Below, in pieces: positions 1 to 8,513 of a stretch of 64,000 nt of DNA. The position numbers and the translations under genes were made by a program. The notes beneath the pieces were generated by a model. That model worked only from the letters and a program-made list of their open reading frames with translations. It was not told where the DNA came from and did no database searches. The first letter of the stretch is position 1. Every line of letters starts with the position of its first letter. The stretch is from positions 1 to 64,000 of the forward strand of contig DLHI01000020.1 of NCBI GenBank assembly GCA_002483135.1. Direction: 5' to 3'. Origin of the DNA: Hyphomonadaceae bacterium UBA7672 (GTDB lineage Bacteria; Pseudomonadota; Alphaproteobacteria; Caulobacterales; Hyphomonadaceae).

Positions 1-594
1 CAGCCGACGCTCGCGACCGACATGGGCGCGCTGCAGGAGCGCATCACCTCGACGACCAAGGGCTCGATCACCTCGGTGCAGGCCATCTACGTGCCCGCCG
101 ACGACCTGACCGACCCGGCGCCGGCGACGTCGTTCGCGCACCTTGACGCGCAGACCGTTCTCAACCGCGCGATCTCGGAAAAGGGCATCTACCCGGCCGT
201 CGACCCGCTCGACTCGTCCTCGCGCATTCTCGACCCGAACGTTGTGGGTCAGGAGCACTATGACGTCGCCCGCGGCGTTCAGGAGATCCTGCAGAAGTAC
301 AAGTCGCTGCAGGACATCATCGCCATTCTCGGCATGGACGAGCTTTCGGAAGAGGACAAACTCGTCGTCTCGCGCGCGCGCAAGATCGAGCGTTTCCTTT
401 CGCAGCCCTTCCACGTGGCCGAAGCCTTCACCAACCTGCCGGGCCAGTTCGTCGCGGTGGAAGACACCGTGAAGGGCTTCAAGGAAATCCTCGACGGCAA
501 GCACGATGACATCCCGGAACAGGCGTTCCTGATGTGCGGCAAGATCGACGACGTGATCGCCAAGGCGCAGAAAATGGCGGCCGAAGCGGCCTGA
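1..594 (+). CDS. atpD: ATP synthase F1 subunit beta, C-terminal part
   Basis: This is the 3' end of the gene for the catalytic beta subunit of F1F0 ATP synthase. The open frame continues to the left edge of the window, so about 197 C-terminal residues are visible. They carry recognisable late beta-subunit sequence: ALQERITSTTKGSITSVQA, the YVPADDLTDPAP segment, and the conserved C-terminal helical domain with QKYKSLQDIIAILGMDELSE. The start codon and P-loop lie outside the window. Unusually, atpC does not follow directly; two unrelated genes intervene. Confidence 0.97.
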   Translation, partial: QPTLATDMGALQERITSTTKGSITSVQAIYVPADDLTDPAPATSFAHLDAQTVLNRAISEKGIYPAVDPLDSSSRILDPNVVGQEHYDVARGVQEILQKYKSLQDIIAILGMDELSEEDKLVVSRARKIERFLSQPFHVAEAFTNLPGQFVAVEDTVKGFKEILDGKHDDIPEQAFLMCGKIDDVIAKAQKMAAEAA

Positions 595-661
595 TCCTTC
601 TGGCTGGTTGAAATTACGATCAGGCGCGGAGCGATCCGCGCCTGTTTTCGTTTGGGGCGTG

Positions 662-835
662 TCCGCCCGCTTCGCGGGCAGCCCCCTCCGTCACGACGCT
701 TCGCGCCGCGCCACCTCCCCCGCCTTCGGCGAGGGAGGACCACAGGCCGTGCGGTTTGTGGTCCTGCCCCAGCGAAGCTGGGGAAGGTGGCATGCGTAGC
801 ATGACGGAAGGGGCCGTCTGCGAAGCGGACGGATC
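662..835. repeat. Palindromic intergenic repeat downstream of atpD
   Basis: The spacer of about 300 bases after atpD holds a long imperfect inverted repeat. CCCCTCCGTCA near 683 pairs with TGACGGAAGGGG near 802, GCCACCT near 710 pairs with AGGTGGC at 785-791, and GGACCAC pairs with GTGGTCC in the centre. Small hairpins (GCCCGCTTCGCGGGC and GTCTGCGAAGCGGAC) sit at the two edges. It looks like a non-coding dispersed repeat and may also act as a 3' structure for the atp transcript. Nothing else is apparent between 595 and 901. Confidence 0.6.
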
Positions 836-901
836 TGCCGGTCTGGCTGGCGGCCTGACGTGGTCGCGGTTAGGCTGGGGTCGTCCTCGGGAGGGATGCG
901 C

Positions 902-1462
902 ATGAGAACGCTTGCGATTGCCGCTTTGATGCTCGCCGCGCTGCCTGCGCAGGCGCAGCGCTCCGCCGTGTCGGCCGAGCTTTCGCCGGAGATGGCGGGG
1001 GCGGCGTTTTCGCGGGCGGTGATGGATGTGTGCGTGCCGGCGGTGGCGGGGAGTGGGGTGAGTTCGCTGGGGGCTGCGCGTGAGGGGAAGGTGTCGCCGA
1101 CACAGGATGCGGTGATGCGCAGGCAGGCGGGCGCCGAGGCGGATGAGACGGTGTGGGATGTGGCCGAGGCGCGTGGCGTTGTGACCGTGCGCGAGAAGGC
1201 GGGGCGGTGTGTCGTTTCCGTTTATGGCGCGGAAGTGCTGCCGACTTTTGAAGCTCTTGAGCGAGCTGATACTGAGGTGGGCTTCAAGAGGTCGATGTAC
1301 ATGTCACCCGGAGCTGGCATTCCGGTCAGCCATTCAACGTTTCTGGAAGGCGAGCTGCAAGGCAAGAAGCTGAAGATATCGGTGATTGGTGTTGAGCCCG
1401 GTACGCCAGGCCATCAATCGCGCTTCAGTGTGGTCACAGCGACTGTTTCCCTCGCTCAATAG
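902..1462 (+). CDS. Secreted protein of unknown function
   Basis: This predicted exported protein of 186 residues has a clear Sec signal peptide (MRTLAIAALMLAALPAQAQ) with a likely cut after AQA. The mature part has two cysteines and no motif that I recognise. The start at 902 is preferred over 896 and 860 because GGGAGG at about 889-895 is correctly spaced for it. It lies between atpD and atpC in the same direction, an unusual position, and is followed after 15 bases by a metallophosphoesterase gene. Function unknown. Confidence 0.7.
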   Translation: MRTLAIAALMLAALPAQAQRSAVSAELSPEMAGAAFSRAVMDVCVPAVAGSGVSSLGAAREGKVSPTQDAVMRRQAGAEADETVWDVAEARGVVTVREKAGRCVVSVYGAEVLPTFEALERADTEVGFKRSMYMSPGAGIPVSHSTFLEGELQGKKLKISVIGVEPGTPGHQSRFSVVTATVSLAQ

Positions 1463-1477
1463 GTCTGCCGTAGCTGC

Positions 1478-2449
1478 ATGAGCGACATCATCGTCTGGCT
1501 TGCCTGGATCGGCGCGATTGCGTGGCCGCTGTTGTTGGGGTTTGCGCTGTGGCGTGGGCTGAAGCGCGGGCGCGGGCCAGGATGGTTCGGCTGGTCGCTG
1601 ATCGGCGTGGTGAGCTGCGCGTGGTTTCTCGGCGTGTGGGCGGTGCTGTGGGAGCCGCAGCAGCTGGTGATCCGCCGCGTCGAGGCGACGAGTGCGGCGT
1701 GGAGCGGGGCGCCGCTGAGGATCGGGGTGATCTCGGACACGCACACGGACGGGCCGCATATGGGGATCGGGCGGCTGAACGGCATCATCGACACGATGAA
1801 TGCGGAACAGCCGGACATCGTGGTGCTGCTCGGCGATTTCGTCGGCGGCAGCAAGGCGATAGGCGAACGCGGCGAAGGCGAGCGCAAGGAGATCGCGGAC
1901 GGGCTGGCGGCGTTCGCGCGGCTGAAAGCGCCGCTGGGCGTTCACGCGGTGCTGGGCAATCACGACTGGTGGTATGACGGGCCCACGGTCGAGGCGGCGC
2001 TGACGCTGGCGGGCGTTAACGTGATGGACAACGGCCGGATGCGCATTTCGCGCGAGGGCGGAGCGTTCTGGGTTGGCGGGCTGGCGGACTATGAGTCGAA
2101 GCGGTCGCAGCCTTCCTATGGGGTGGTGCTGGGCCAGCAGGCGGACGATGATCCTCCGGTTCCCGAGGGCGAGCCGGTGATCGTGCTGAGCCACTGGCCG
2201 GATGCGTTCGCGGTGGCGCCCGACAGGGTGGCGCTGACGCTGGCGGGGCATTCGCACTGTGGGCAGGTGAACCTTCCGGTGGTGGGCCGGCCTGTGGCGG
2301 TCTCGGAGGGCTCGCGGCGCTGGCCGTGCGGGCTTTACGAGGAGCGCGGGCGCAGGCTTTACGTTTCGGGCGGGGTGGGGGTGTCGGTGATGCCGGTGAG
2401 GTTCGGCCAACCGCCTGAAATCGCTGTGGTTACGCTTCGCCAGCGTTAG
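1478..2449 (+). CDS. Membrane-anchored metallophosphoesterase (YkuE/YaeI-like)
   Basis: This 323-residue calcineurin-like phosphoesterase begins with two N-terminal hydrophobic segments (about residues 5-25 and 35-55). The dimetal centre motifs are all present: SDTHTDG (DxH), LLGDFVGG (GDxxG), GNHDWW (GNHD) and LAGHSHCGQ (GHxH). Members of the YkuE/YaeI branch are membrane-associated phosphoesterases, some acting on UDP-sugar lipids; the substrate cannot be read from this sequence. It stands between atpD and atpC in the same orientation, so it may be cotranscribed with the ATP synthase genes. Confidence 0.88.
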   Translation: MSDIIVWLAWIGAIAWPLLLGFALWRGLKRGRGPGWFGWSLIGVVSCAWFLGVWAVLWEPQQLVIRRVEATSAAWSGAPLRIGVISDTHTDGPHMGIGRLNGIIDTMNAEQPDIVVLLGDFVGGSKAIGERGEGERKEIADGLAAFARLKAPLGVHAVLGNHDWWYDGPTVEAALTLAGVNVMDNGRMRISREGGAFWVGGLADYESKRSQPSYGVVLGQQADDDPPVPEGEPVIVLSHWPDAFAVAPDRVALTLAGHSHCGQVNLPVVGRPVAVSEGSRRWPCGLYEERGRRLYVSGGVGVSVMPVRFGQPPEIAVVTLRQR

Positions 2450-2514
2450 CCAAACTGCCGCCTTTACAGGGGTTTCAGGACTGGTAGACCGTCGCCCGGT
2501 ACAAAGGGACTGCC

Positions 2515-2931
2515 ATGGCCGATACGCTCAGCTTTTCACTGGTTTCGCCCGAGCGCGAGCTGTTTTCCGGCGACGTGAAACAGGTCGATGCACCCGGCGT
2601 CGAGGGCGAGTTCGGCGTGCTGCCGAGCCACGCGCCGTTCATGACCGTGCTGAAGCCGGGCGTTGTGCGCATCTATGAAGCCTCGGGCGTGACGCCTGTG
2701 TTCGTGCGCGGCGGCTTTGCCGACGTGACGCCGGCGGGTCTCACCATCCTCGCTGAAGAAGCCGTGCGCCTGTCGGACGTGGATGCTGGCGCACTGGACG
2801 CCGAGATCGCCAAGGTGCGTTCGGATGCGACGGACCCGGGCGACGAAGCCCGCAAGTCGCGCGCGGCGGAGCGGCTGGCGTATCTTGAAGCGCTGAAGGC
2901 TGCCGTCAGCGGCGGCGCGAAAGCGCACTAG
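2515..2931 (+). CDS. atpC: ATP synthase F1 subunit epsilon
   Basis: This is the 138-residue epsilon subunit of the F1 central stalk, which couples rotation and inhibits ATP hydrolysis. The N-terminal beta-sandwich shows the family pattern (LVSPERELFSGDVKQVDAPG, GEFGVLPSHAPFMT), and a C-terminal helical part follows. The length is normal. It is separated from atpD by about 1.9 kb holding two other genes and is followed by a strong hairpin terminator. Confidence 0.97.
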   Translation: MADTLSFSLVSPERELFSGDVKQVDAPGVEGEFGVLPSHAPFMTVLKPGVVRIYEASGVTPVFVRGGFADVTPAGLTILAEEAVRLSDVDAGALDAEIAKVRSDATDPGDEARKSRAAERLAYLEALKAAVSGGAKAH

Positions 2932-2979
2932 CGTACTCTCGATCAGGACGGCTTACCCTGTTCCGCACATTCCGACGCC

Positions 2980-3008
2980 ACAGGATCGCTTGCGATCCTG
3001 TATTTTTT
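2980..3008 (+). terminator. Rho-independent terminator after atpC
   Basis: A perfect 10-bp stem (ACAGGATCGC/GCGATCCTGT, 2980-3001) is followed by a T run at 3003-3008. A second perfect hairpin (CCCGATCGC-AGA-GCGATCGGG, 3015-3035) follows. It is well placed to end transcription of the atp genes before the convergent rppH. Confidence 0.85.
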
Positions 3009-3040
3009 CAGTTGCCCGATCGCAGAGCGATCGGGTGGCG

Positions 3041-3140
3041 GAATCCAGGAACGGTTTGGCTGCGTGAACAGGCTTGAAGCTGCAAGGCGGAACAAGGCTC
3101 CTTGCCAGCCCTGGGTCCCGATTTTCATCGGGACGAGCGG
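3041..3140. repeat. Dispersed repeat, copy 1 of a PTKVGTQ-type element
   Basis: The segment shares its layout and much of its sequence with 8366-8480: ATCCAGGA, GGCTTGAAGCT, CCCTGGGTCCCGA, and TCGGGACGAGCGG at the right edge. It lies between the convergent atpC and rppH genes and appears non-coding. Confidence 0.65.
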
Positions 3141-3176
3141 GGATGTAGCGCGGCCTTCATCCCAAACTGACTTGCA

Positions 3177-3701
3177 CTAGACCGGTGCGCACCACTTCGC
3201 GAAGTGCCTGGCGACTTCCTCATACACCGCTGCCTTGAACGGGATGACGAGATCCGGCGCGTCTTTCAGGTCGGCCCATTTCCAGGCGTCGAATTCGACG
3301 GTGTGTTTGTCGAGGCGGAAGTCGGTGTCGGAGCCGGTGAAGCGGTAGGCGAACCATTTCTGGCGCTGGCCGAAATAGGGGCCGGTGAGACGCGCTTTCA
3401 GGGCAGGCGGGAAGTCGTAGAACAGCCAGGGTTCGAGCTCTTCGAGGAGTTCGACCTGATTGGGTTCGAGGCCGGTTTCCTCGCCGAGTTCGCGCAGGGC
3501 CGCTTCAGCGGGCGTCTCGCCGCGATCGATACCGCCCTGCGGCATCTGCCAGGCATAGCGCACATCGTCCTTGCGCAGGCCGACGCGGCGACCGAGCCAG
3601 ACATGGCCCTTGCGGGAGAAGATGGCGAGGCCGACGTTTGGCCGATAGAGCGACGGATCGCGGCCGCCCTGGCTGGGATCGGCCGTTGGGGTGTCGCTCA
3701 C
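3177..3701 (-). CDS. rppH: RNA pyrophosphohydrolase, Nudix family
   Basis: This 174-residue Nudix hydrolase removes pyrophosphate from the 5' end of triphosphorylated mRNA, which triggers RNase E-dependent decay. The Nudix box is complete (GGIDRGETPAEAALRELGEE, GX5EX7REUXEEXGU pattern). The family features YRPNVGLAIF, the WQMPQGG lead-in, and GQRQKWFAYRF are also present. Its start overlaps the stop of the upstream deacetylase by four bases, so the two are probably translationally coupled. Confidence 0.94.
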   Translation of the reverse strand: MSDTPTADPSQGGRDPSLYRPNVGLAIFSRKGHVWLGRRVGLRKDDVRYAWQMPQGGIDRGETPAEAALRELGEETGLEPNQVELLEELEPWLFYDFPPALKARLTGPYFGQRQKWFAYRFTGSDTDFRLDKHTVEFDAWKWADLKDAPDLVIPFKAAVYEEVARHFAKWCAPV

Positions 3702-4861
3702 GGCCGTGCCTGGACGCCTGCAGCAGCGGAGGCCGGCGCGAGCTGGTAGCCCTTGGCTTTCAGGCCTTCAGCCCACAGGCGGAACTGCTCGATGGTGACC
3801 GGGTAGGCAAAGCCCACGCCGATGGCGCTACCGTTCTGGATGGCGAGCGCTTCAAGGGCGAGGAGCTGGCGGTCGATCGAGTCGGCGGTGAGTTCAGCGT
3901 CGACGATGCGGTCGGCGACGCTGAAGTCGAGGCCGGTCTGGTTGGCGGTCTGCGGCAGGGCGGAACGCGCGGCGCCGCCATCGTGCACGAAGACGAGGCC
4001 GCGGTCTTTGAGCGCCTTCATCACCGGGCCGGCGGCCGCGCCGTCGGTGGCGAACTTCGCGCCCTGATAGTTGGTGACGCCGAAATAGCCGGTGGCCTTG
4101 CCGAGCAGGACCTGCAGGCGGCGGACGTTCTCTTCCGGCTTGGCGCTGGTGACGAGCGTAAGGGGGCCGGTGTCGACGTTGGGATAGTCGTAGGCTTCCA
4201 TCGGCAGTTCGAGCAGGACTTCGTGGCCGGCGGCGCGCGCCTTGTTGATCCACGTCTGCAGGTTCGGCGCGTAGGGCACGAAGGACAGCGTGACTTCCGG
4301 CGGCAGTTCCTCGATGGCGGCGTTGGTGTGTTTCTGCGTCATGCCGAGGCCGCCCACGATGAGGGCGATCTTGGGCGTGCCGGCGGCGCCGGCGAAGGGG
4401 CGGGCGTAGGCCTGTGCGGGCGTACGGCCATCGGGGCCGATTTTCGGCAGGTCGCCCGCGCTGGTGCGCTCGTAGAAGCCGGCGATGGGCGCGCGCGGCA
4501 GGCCGATTGCGGCGGCGCCGGGGTTGGAGGAAATCTCGGTGACGGTGATGGTGACCGGGCCGCCTTCGCCTTCGGCCAGGCTGTCGCTCAGCTCTTCGTA
4601 TTCGATGCCGAGGTCGGGCGCGGCGGCGGTGTGGGCGTCGAGCGCTTCGGGGCCGAGGCGGTTCTTGAGCGGCGGCGGCGGGCCGTTCTGTTCGGAGTAG
4701 AGAGCCAGTTCGATGCGGGGGCCGCCGGCGTCCTCGCTGCCGAACAGCATGGCGGCGCCGAAGGCTCCGACGCCCAGGGTTCCGAAGGTGGCCAGGCTCA
4801 GCGCGGCGTGGCTGAGACCTGTCCGCAATACCGATCCGTCGGCGATACGCGACGCTGACAT
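3698..4861 (-). CDS. Divergent polysaccharide deacetylase family protein
   Basis: This 387-residue protein belongs to the divergent polysaccharide deacetylase (DUF610) family, typically encoded next to ctpA and rppH in alphaproteobacteria. A hydrophobic segment near residues 20-40 suggests a membrane anchor or signal. The catalytic-fold part runs from about residue 160 to the end (KIALIVGGLGMTQKHTNAAI, LELPMEAYDYPN, YFGVTNYQGAKF). The start at 4861 is chosen for the GAGAGGA ribosome site just upstream, over an in-frame ATG at 4891. It probably acts on the envelope; the substrate is unknown. It is normally adjacent to ctpA, but here a toxin-antitoxin pair separates them. Confidence 0.87.
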   Translation of the reverse strand: MSASRIADGSVLRTGLSHAALSLATFGTLGVGAFGAAMLFGSEDAGGPRIELALYSEQNGPPPPLKNRLGPEALDAHTAAAPDLGIEYEELSDSLAEGEGGPVTITVTEISSNPGAAAIGLPRAPIAGFYERTSAGDLPKIGPDGRTPAQAYARPFAGAAGTPKIALIVGGLGMTQKHTNAAIEELPPEVTLSFVPYAPNLQTWINKARAAGHEVLLELPMEAYDYPNVDTGPLTLVTSAKPEENVRRLQVLLGKATGYFGVTNYQGAKFATDGAAAGPVMKALKDRGLVFVHDGGAARSALPQTANQTGLDFSVADRIVDAELTADSIDRQLLALEALAIQNGSAIGVGFAYPVTIEQFRLWAEGLKAKGYQLAPASAAAGVQARP

Positions 4862-5053
4862 GCTCGTCCTCTCATATACCCCGCCCAACAACCGACTCTT
4901 GGGGCCGGATCGTTAAGAACGCGGAAACGGACAGCGAAGCCGGGTGCGGTAAATCAGCTGTAAATGCTGGGGAATTGTGGCGGGTGGAGTGCGTTTGGGC
5001 GCAGGCGGAGCTTGCCGGATGTAATCCGGGCGGCCAGCTGCTAATATGGTCAT

Positions 5054-5275
5054 ATGAAACTGGCTGACCGCATTGTAGCCGATCCGGACACCTGTTCGGG
5101 CCATCCGCGGATCGAGGGTACCCGGATCAGGGTATCTCACATTCTCGGCTGGCTCGCCGTCGGGATGACCGAAGCCGAGATTCTGGCCGATTATCCGCAG
5201 CTAACCGCTGAGGATATTCGCGCTTCACTAGCGTTTGCGTCCTCGCTGGTTCGCCCTCCGGTCGCAGCTGAATGA
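5054..5275 (+). CDS. DUF433 antitoxin-like protein
   Basis: This 73-residue protein of the DUF433 family has the characteristic GHPRIEGTRIRVSHIL segment and the helical motif GMTEAEILADYPQLTAEDI. DUF433 proteins are predicted winged-helix antitoxins paired with PIN-like DUF5615 proteins. Its stop overlaps the start of the next gene by four bases. The pair is oriented opposite to the surrounding backbone genes, which suggests a separate insertion. Confidence 0.85.
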   Translation: MKLADRIVADPDTCSGHPRIEGTRIRVSHILGWLAVGMTEAEILADYPQLTAEDIRASLAFASSLVRPPVAAE

Positions 5276-5601
5276 ATTTCGTCATCGACGAGAACCTGCC
5301 GCGCCGTCTTGCCGATTGGCTTAGACGGGCGGGGTATCAAGCTGATCATGTTTCCGATCTGGCCATGCTTGGTGCGTCTGATGAGGTGATCTGGCGCGCA
5401 GCCCGTGAGCGCGATGCCGCCATAGTCACGCGGGATTCTGATTTCATCGAGATTGCGCGTCGGGCGGGAGAGGGGACGGTTATTCGACTGCTGATAGGCA
5501 ATTGCCCTGCAGGCGTGCTGATTGCACGCGTTGAGCAGATTTGGCCTGAGGTCGAGATTCGACTTCGTGTTGTCGGTGACCGACTGATCGAGTTGGGCTG
5601 A
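5272..5601 (+). CDS. DUF5615 PIN-like putative toxin
   Basis: This 109-residue PIN-like protein has the DUF5615 hallmark start NFVIDENLPRRLADWL and acidic residues typical of a PIN-type nuclease site (DEN near the N-terminus, TRDSDF in the middle). It is the predicted toxin partner of the overlapping DUF433 gene. Nuclease activity is inferred from fold and partner only. A hairpin terminator follows immediately. Confidence 0.85.
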   Translation: MNFVIDENLPRRLADWLRRAGYQADHVSDLAMLGASDEVIWRAARERDAAIVTRDSDFIEIARRAGEGTVIRLLIGNCPAGVLIARVEQIWPEVEIRLRVVGDRLIELG

Positions 5602-5610
5602 TCCAAAACG

Positions 5611-5640
5611 AAAAGGCCCGCTCGGTGGAGCGGGCCTTTT
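5611..5640. terminator. Bidirectional terminator between DUF5615 gene and ctpA
   Basis: A perfect 9-bp stem (GGCCCGCTC/GAGCGGGCC) with loop GGTG is flanked by AAAA on the left and TTTT on the right. It can serve both the toxin-antitoxin operon on the plus strand and ctpA on the minus strand. Confidence 0.9.
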
Positions 5641-5659
5641 GTTGTGGTCTTTGACGATC

Positions 5660-7021
5660 CTATGGCGTCGCTGGTTTCGGCGCGACGGGGGCGGTGGCCA
5701 TGGCGTTGCCGGCCCCCGGGATGGCCTTGCCGGCGCGGATGAGGGCGACGGCCTGATCGAGCTGGTAGTCTTCGCCCTTGTAGTCGGCGGACGGCATGTC
5801 GGCCGGGGCGTGGGGCGGGGCGCGTTCGGCGCCCTGGTCGTTCTCGAGCGCGTTCGGGAGGCTGGCCTCGCTGAAGCGTTGCGCGCGGGCATTCATCGCG
5901 GCGACGTCTTCGGGCGAGAGATAGACAGCGCCCACTTCGAAGTCCGGCGAGATGCCGGCGCCCTGGATGGAGCGGCCCGAGGGCGTGTAGTAGCGCGAGG
6001 TTGTGAGGCGCATCGCGCCCTTGCCTTCGCCGAGCGGCAGGACGGTCTGAACCGAGCCCTTGCCGAACGAGGTCGTGCCCATGACGACGGCGCGATCACG
6101 GTCCTGCAGCGCGCCGGCGACGATTTCGGCCGCGGAGGCCGAACCGCCATTGACCAGCACGACGATGGGCAGTTCATCCGGGAAGCGCGTGGCGCGAACG
6201 CCGTTGTAGCGCTTGGAGTCGTTGGCGCGGCGGCCGCGCGTGGAGACGATCTCGCCGCCATTGAGGAAGCGCGAGGAGACTTCGATCGAAGCTTCGAGCA
6301 GGCCGCCGGGGTTGTCGCGCAGGTCGAGCACGAGGCCCTTCATGCCGCGCGTATCCTTGCGGACCTTCTCGATGGCGCTGTCGAGCGCTTTCACGGTCTG
6401 CTCGTTGAAGGTGGTGATGCGGATGTAGCCGACATCCTCGATGGCTTTCACCTTGACCACTTCGGGACGGATGACCTCGCGCGTGATCGAGACGTCGAAG
6501 GGTTCGACATTCTCGCGGACGACGGTGACGGTGATGGGCTGACCGACCTGACCGCGCATCTGCTTGACCGCGTCGTTGAGCGGCATGCCGACGATCGACT
6601 TGCCGTCGATGGCGGTGAGGAAGTCGCCGGACTTGATGCCGGCGCGGAAGGCGGGCGTGCCGTCCATCGGGGACACGACCTTCACGAAGCCGTCCTGGCC
6701 GGTGACCTCGATGCCGAGGCCGCCGTACTCGCCGGACGTGGTCGTCTGCATGTCCTTGAAGTCTTCGGGGTCAAGGTAGCTCGAGTGCGGGTCGAGCGAG
6801 GCCAGCATGCCGTTGATGGCGGCTTCGATGGCTTCGCCGGTGTCGAATTCGGTGACGTAGTTGGCCTGGGCCTTGGAGAGAATGTCGGCGAACAGGTCGA
6901 GATGCTGCAGCACCTCGGCCTTTCGGGTGGTTGCACTGTTCGGCAGCGCGAAGGCCGTGACCCCGACGGCGGCAACCGCCAGGCCCGCACCAATAACCGG
7001 CGCCAACATCCACTTGCGCAT
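5660..7021 (-). CDS. ctpA: S41 family C-terminal processing peptidase
   Basis: This 453-residue periplasmic serine protease cleaves C-terminal tails of envelope proteins. An N-terminal membrane/signal segment (residues about 5-28) is followed by a PDZ domain (about 95-175, with YGGLGIEV and FRAGIKSGDFLTAIDG) and the S41 catalytic domain. The catalytic serine lies in VNGGSASAAEIVAGALQD and the lysine in GTTSFGKGSVQT. The C-terminal 70 residues are a proline/alanine-rich tail. It is the next backbone gene after the envC-like gene, as in other alphaproteobacteria. Confidence 0.94.
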   Translation of the reverse strand: MRKWMLAPVIGAGLAVAAVGVTAFALPNSATTRKAEVLQHLDLFADILSKAQANYVTEFDTGEAIEAAINGMLASLDPHSSYLDPEDFKDMQTTTSGEYGGLGIEVTGQDGFVKVVSPMDGTPAFRAGIKSGDFLTAIDGKSIVGMPLNDAVKQMRGQVGQPITVTVVRENVEPFDVSITREVIRPEVVKVKAIEDVGYIRITTFNEQTVKALDSAIEKVRKDTRGMKGLVLDLRDNPGGLLEASIEVSSRFLNGGEIVSTRGRRANDSKRYNGVRATRFPDELPIVVLVNGGSASAAEIVAGALQDRDRAVVMGTTSFGKGSVQTVLPLGEGKGAMRLTTSRYYTPSGRSIQGAGISPDFEVGAVYLSPEDVAAMNARAQRFSEASLPNALENDQGAERAPPHAPADMPSADYKGEDYQLDQAVALIRAGKAIPGAGNAMATAPVAPKPATP

Positions 7022-7155
7022 GCTGCGCTGCTCCTATGACCTCGACCCGACGGCTTACTTTGCCGTCATCTGCGCGAAACTCAACAGTGCGAGACGCCGC
7101 GCGAGACAGTTTTGGCGCCTGAATCCCTAATGTTTTCGCGAGCAGCCGCCGTTTT

Positions 7156-8367
7156 CTATCTTTTGGCGGCCAGCCACTTCTCCGGGTCTACAGGCTGACC
7201 CTTTCGTCTTACTTCCAGATAAAGTTCAGGAGAGGGCGATTTCCTGTCGGCCATGCGGCCTATGGGTTCGCCGGCCAGCACCAGATTGCCGGCCTCCGGA
7301 TAGAGGCTGTCCATGCCCGAGATCACGACCAGGACGTCGCCGCCGACATCGAGGATGACCATCAGGCCGTAGGTGCGGAACGGACCGGAATACTGCACGC
7401 GCGCATCGAGCGGGGCGACCACGGTGGCGGCTGGCCGGGTCGCGAGGGTGAGGCCCTCCTGCTTGAGGTCGTTGATGGTCTGGCCAAAGCCGCGCAAGCG
7501 CGTGCCGATGGCGGGCGGGACGGGCGTGCCTGCGGCGTAGGCGGATGGCGCGGCGGGAGCGGGGGCCGGTGCTGCGGAGGGTTTTGGCGGGGAGCTGGCC
7601 GGCGGTTTTGCGGGTGGCTTTGCGGCGGTCTGCGGTTTCAGCGAGGGGGCGGGCGGAGCCGTTTTCGCGAGACCGTCGAGCAGGTCCTTCAGTGTAGCTG
7701 CTTCGGCGGCAAGCGCATTGGCCGCGCGGCGGGCGGCTTCGGCTTCGGCATCGAGGGCTGCGGAGGCGATGCGCTTTTCCTCGGCGAGGGCGGCGATCTC
7801 CGCGCGGCGGGCGCCGAGGGCGCCGGTGGCGAATTCGTAGTTGGCCTGTTCGGCGCGCGTCTCTTCGGCGAGCGCGTTGAAGTCGAAGAGGCGCAGGCGC
7901 AGTTCATCGCCGCGTTCGACGAGGGCGGGGGCGGCGTCGGTCATCAGGATGGCGGAGCGGATGGCTGTGCCCGCGTCTTCGGGGCTGGCGGCGAGCGCAG
8001 GCGGGCGGCGGCCGCCGAACGCCATCAGGGCGGCGAGCAGATCCTCGAGCGCGGCCTGGTCTGCGGTGAGGGCGAGAGTGGCGGCCTGGGTTTCGTCGGC
8101 GAGGATCATCAGCTGTTCCTCTGCTGCGTAGGCGGCTTCCTCGCGCGCGGTGGCGTCGGCGCCGGCGGCGATGAGGTCGGCGTCGATTTCGGAGAGGGCG
8201 CGGGCGGCGGCGGCGGATTTTTCCTCCAGCGCGCTGAGGCGGGCGAGGGCGGCGTCACGCGCGGCCTCGGCGGCGCGGAGATCTTCGATGGTGAAGCGCT
8301 TGGGCGCGGGTTTGGGTTGGGCGAGGGCGAGAGTTCCTGCGAGAAGCGCGAGCAGGGCGCCGCTCAT
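7156..8367 (-). CDS. EnvC-like murein hydrolase activator, LytM-type domain
   Basis: This periplasmic protein has a long Ala/Glu-rich coiled-coil region, a Pro/Ala/Lys-rich linker and a C-terminal LytM/M23-like domain. Family members activate cell-separation amidases. In the C-terminal domain the usual metal-binding His/Asp residues are not seen (DVGG and VISGM stand where D-H-G and AHL are usual), which fits a non-catalytic activator. The start at 8367 gives 403 residues with a short hydrophobic leader (SGALLALLAGTLALAQ). The frame stays open to ATG 8514/GTG 8517, overlapping the rlmH stop, but that extension is encoded by a dispersed repeat. The start is therefore uncertain. Confidence 0.8.
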   Translation of the reverse strand: MSGALLALLAGTLALAQPKPAPKRFTIEDLRAAEAARDAALARLSALEEKSAAAARALSEIDADLIAAGADATAREEAAYAAEEQLMILADETQAATLALTADQAALEDLLAALMAFGGRRPPALAASPEDAGTAIRSAILMTDAAPALVERGDELRLRLFDFNALAEETRAEQANYEFATGALGARRAEIAALAEEKRIASAALDAEAEAARRAANALAAEAATLKDLLDGLAKTAPPAPSLKPQTAAKPPAKPPASSPPKPSAAPAPAPAAPSAYAAGTPVPPAIGTRLRGFGQTINDLKQEGLTLATRPAATVVAPLDARVQYSGPFRTYGLMVILDVGGDVLVVISGMDSLYPEAGNLVLAGEPIGRMADRKSPSPELYLEVRRKGQPVDPEKWLAAKR

Positions 8368-8480
8368 CCCGACGAAAGTCGGGATCCAGGAATGCCGGCG
8401 AAACGGGTGCGGGCTTGAAGCTTCAGGCCGGGACAAGACGACGGGTTCGCCCTGGGTCCCGACTTTCGTCGGGACGAGCG
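8366..8480. repeat. Dispersed repeat overlapping the 5' end of the envC-like gene
   Basis: This is the second copy of the element at 3041-3140. Its edges form an inverted repeat: CCCGACGAAAGTCGGGAT at the left and TCCCGACTTTCGTCGGGA at the right. Translated on the minus strand it gives VPTKVGTQ and WIPTFVGM, peptides typical of such repeats when over-annotated as protein. It lies in frame between the rlmH stop and the signal sequence of the envC-like protein. Confidence 0.8.
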
Positions 8481-8513
8481 GATCGAGAGGTTCGAGGTGC
8501 GAAAACCTGCCCA

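Noticed and set aside
3638..4858. A 406-codon Gly/Val/Ala-rich frame antisense to the deacetylase gene
   Set aside because: The minus strand carries the expected backbone gene with a good ribosome site.
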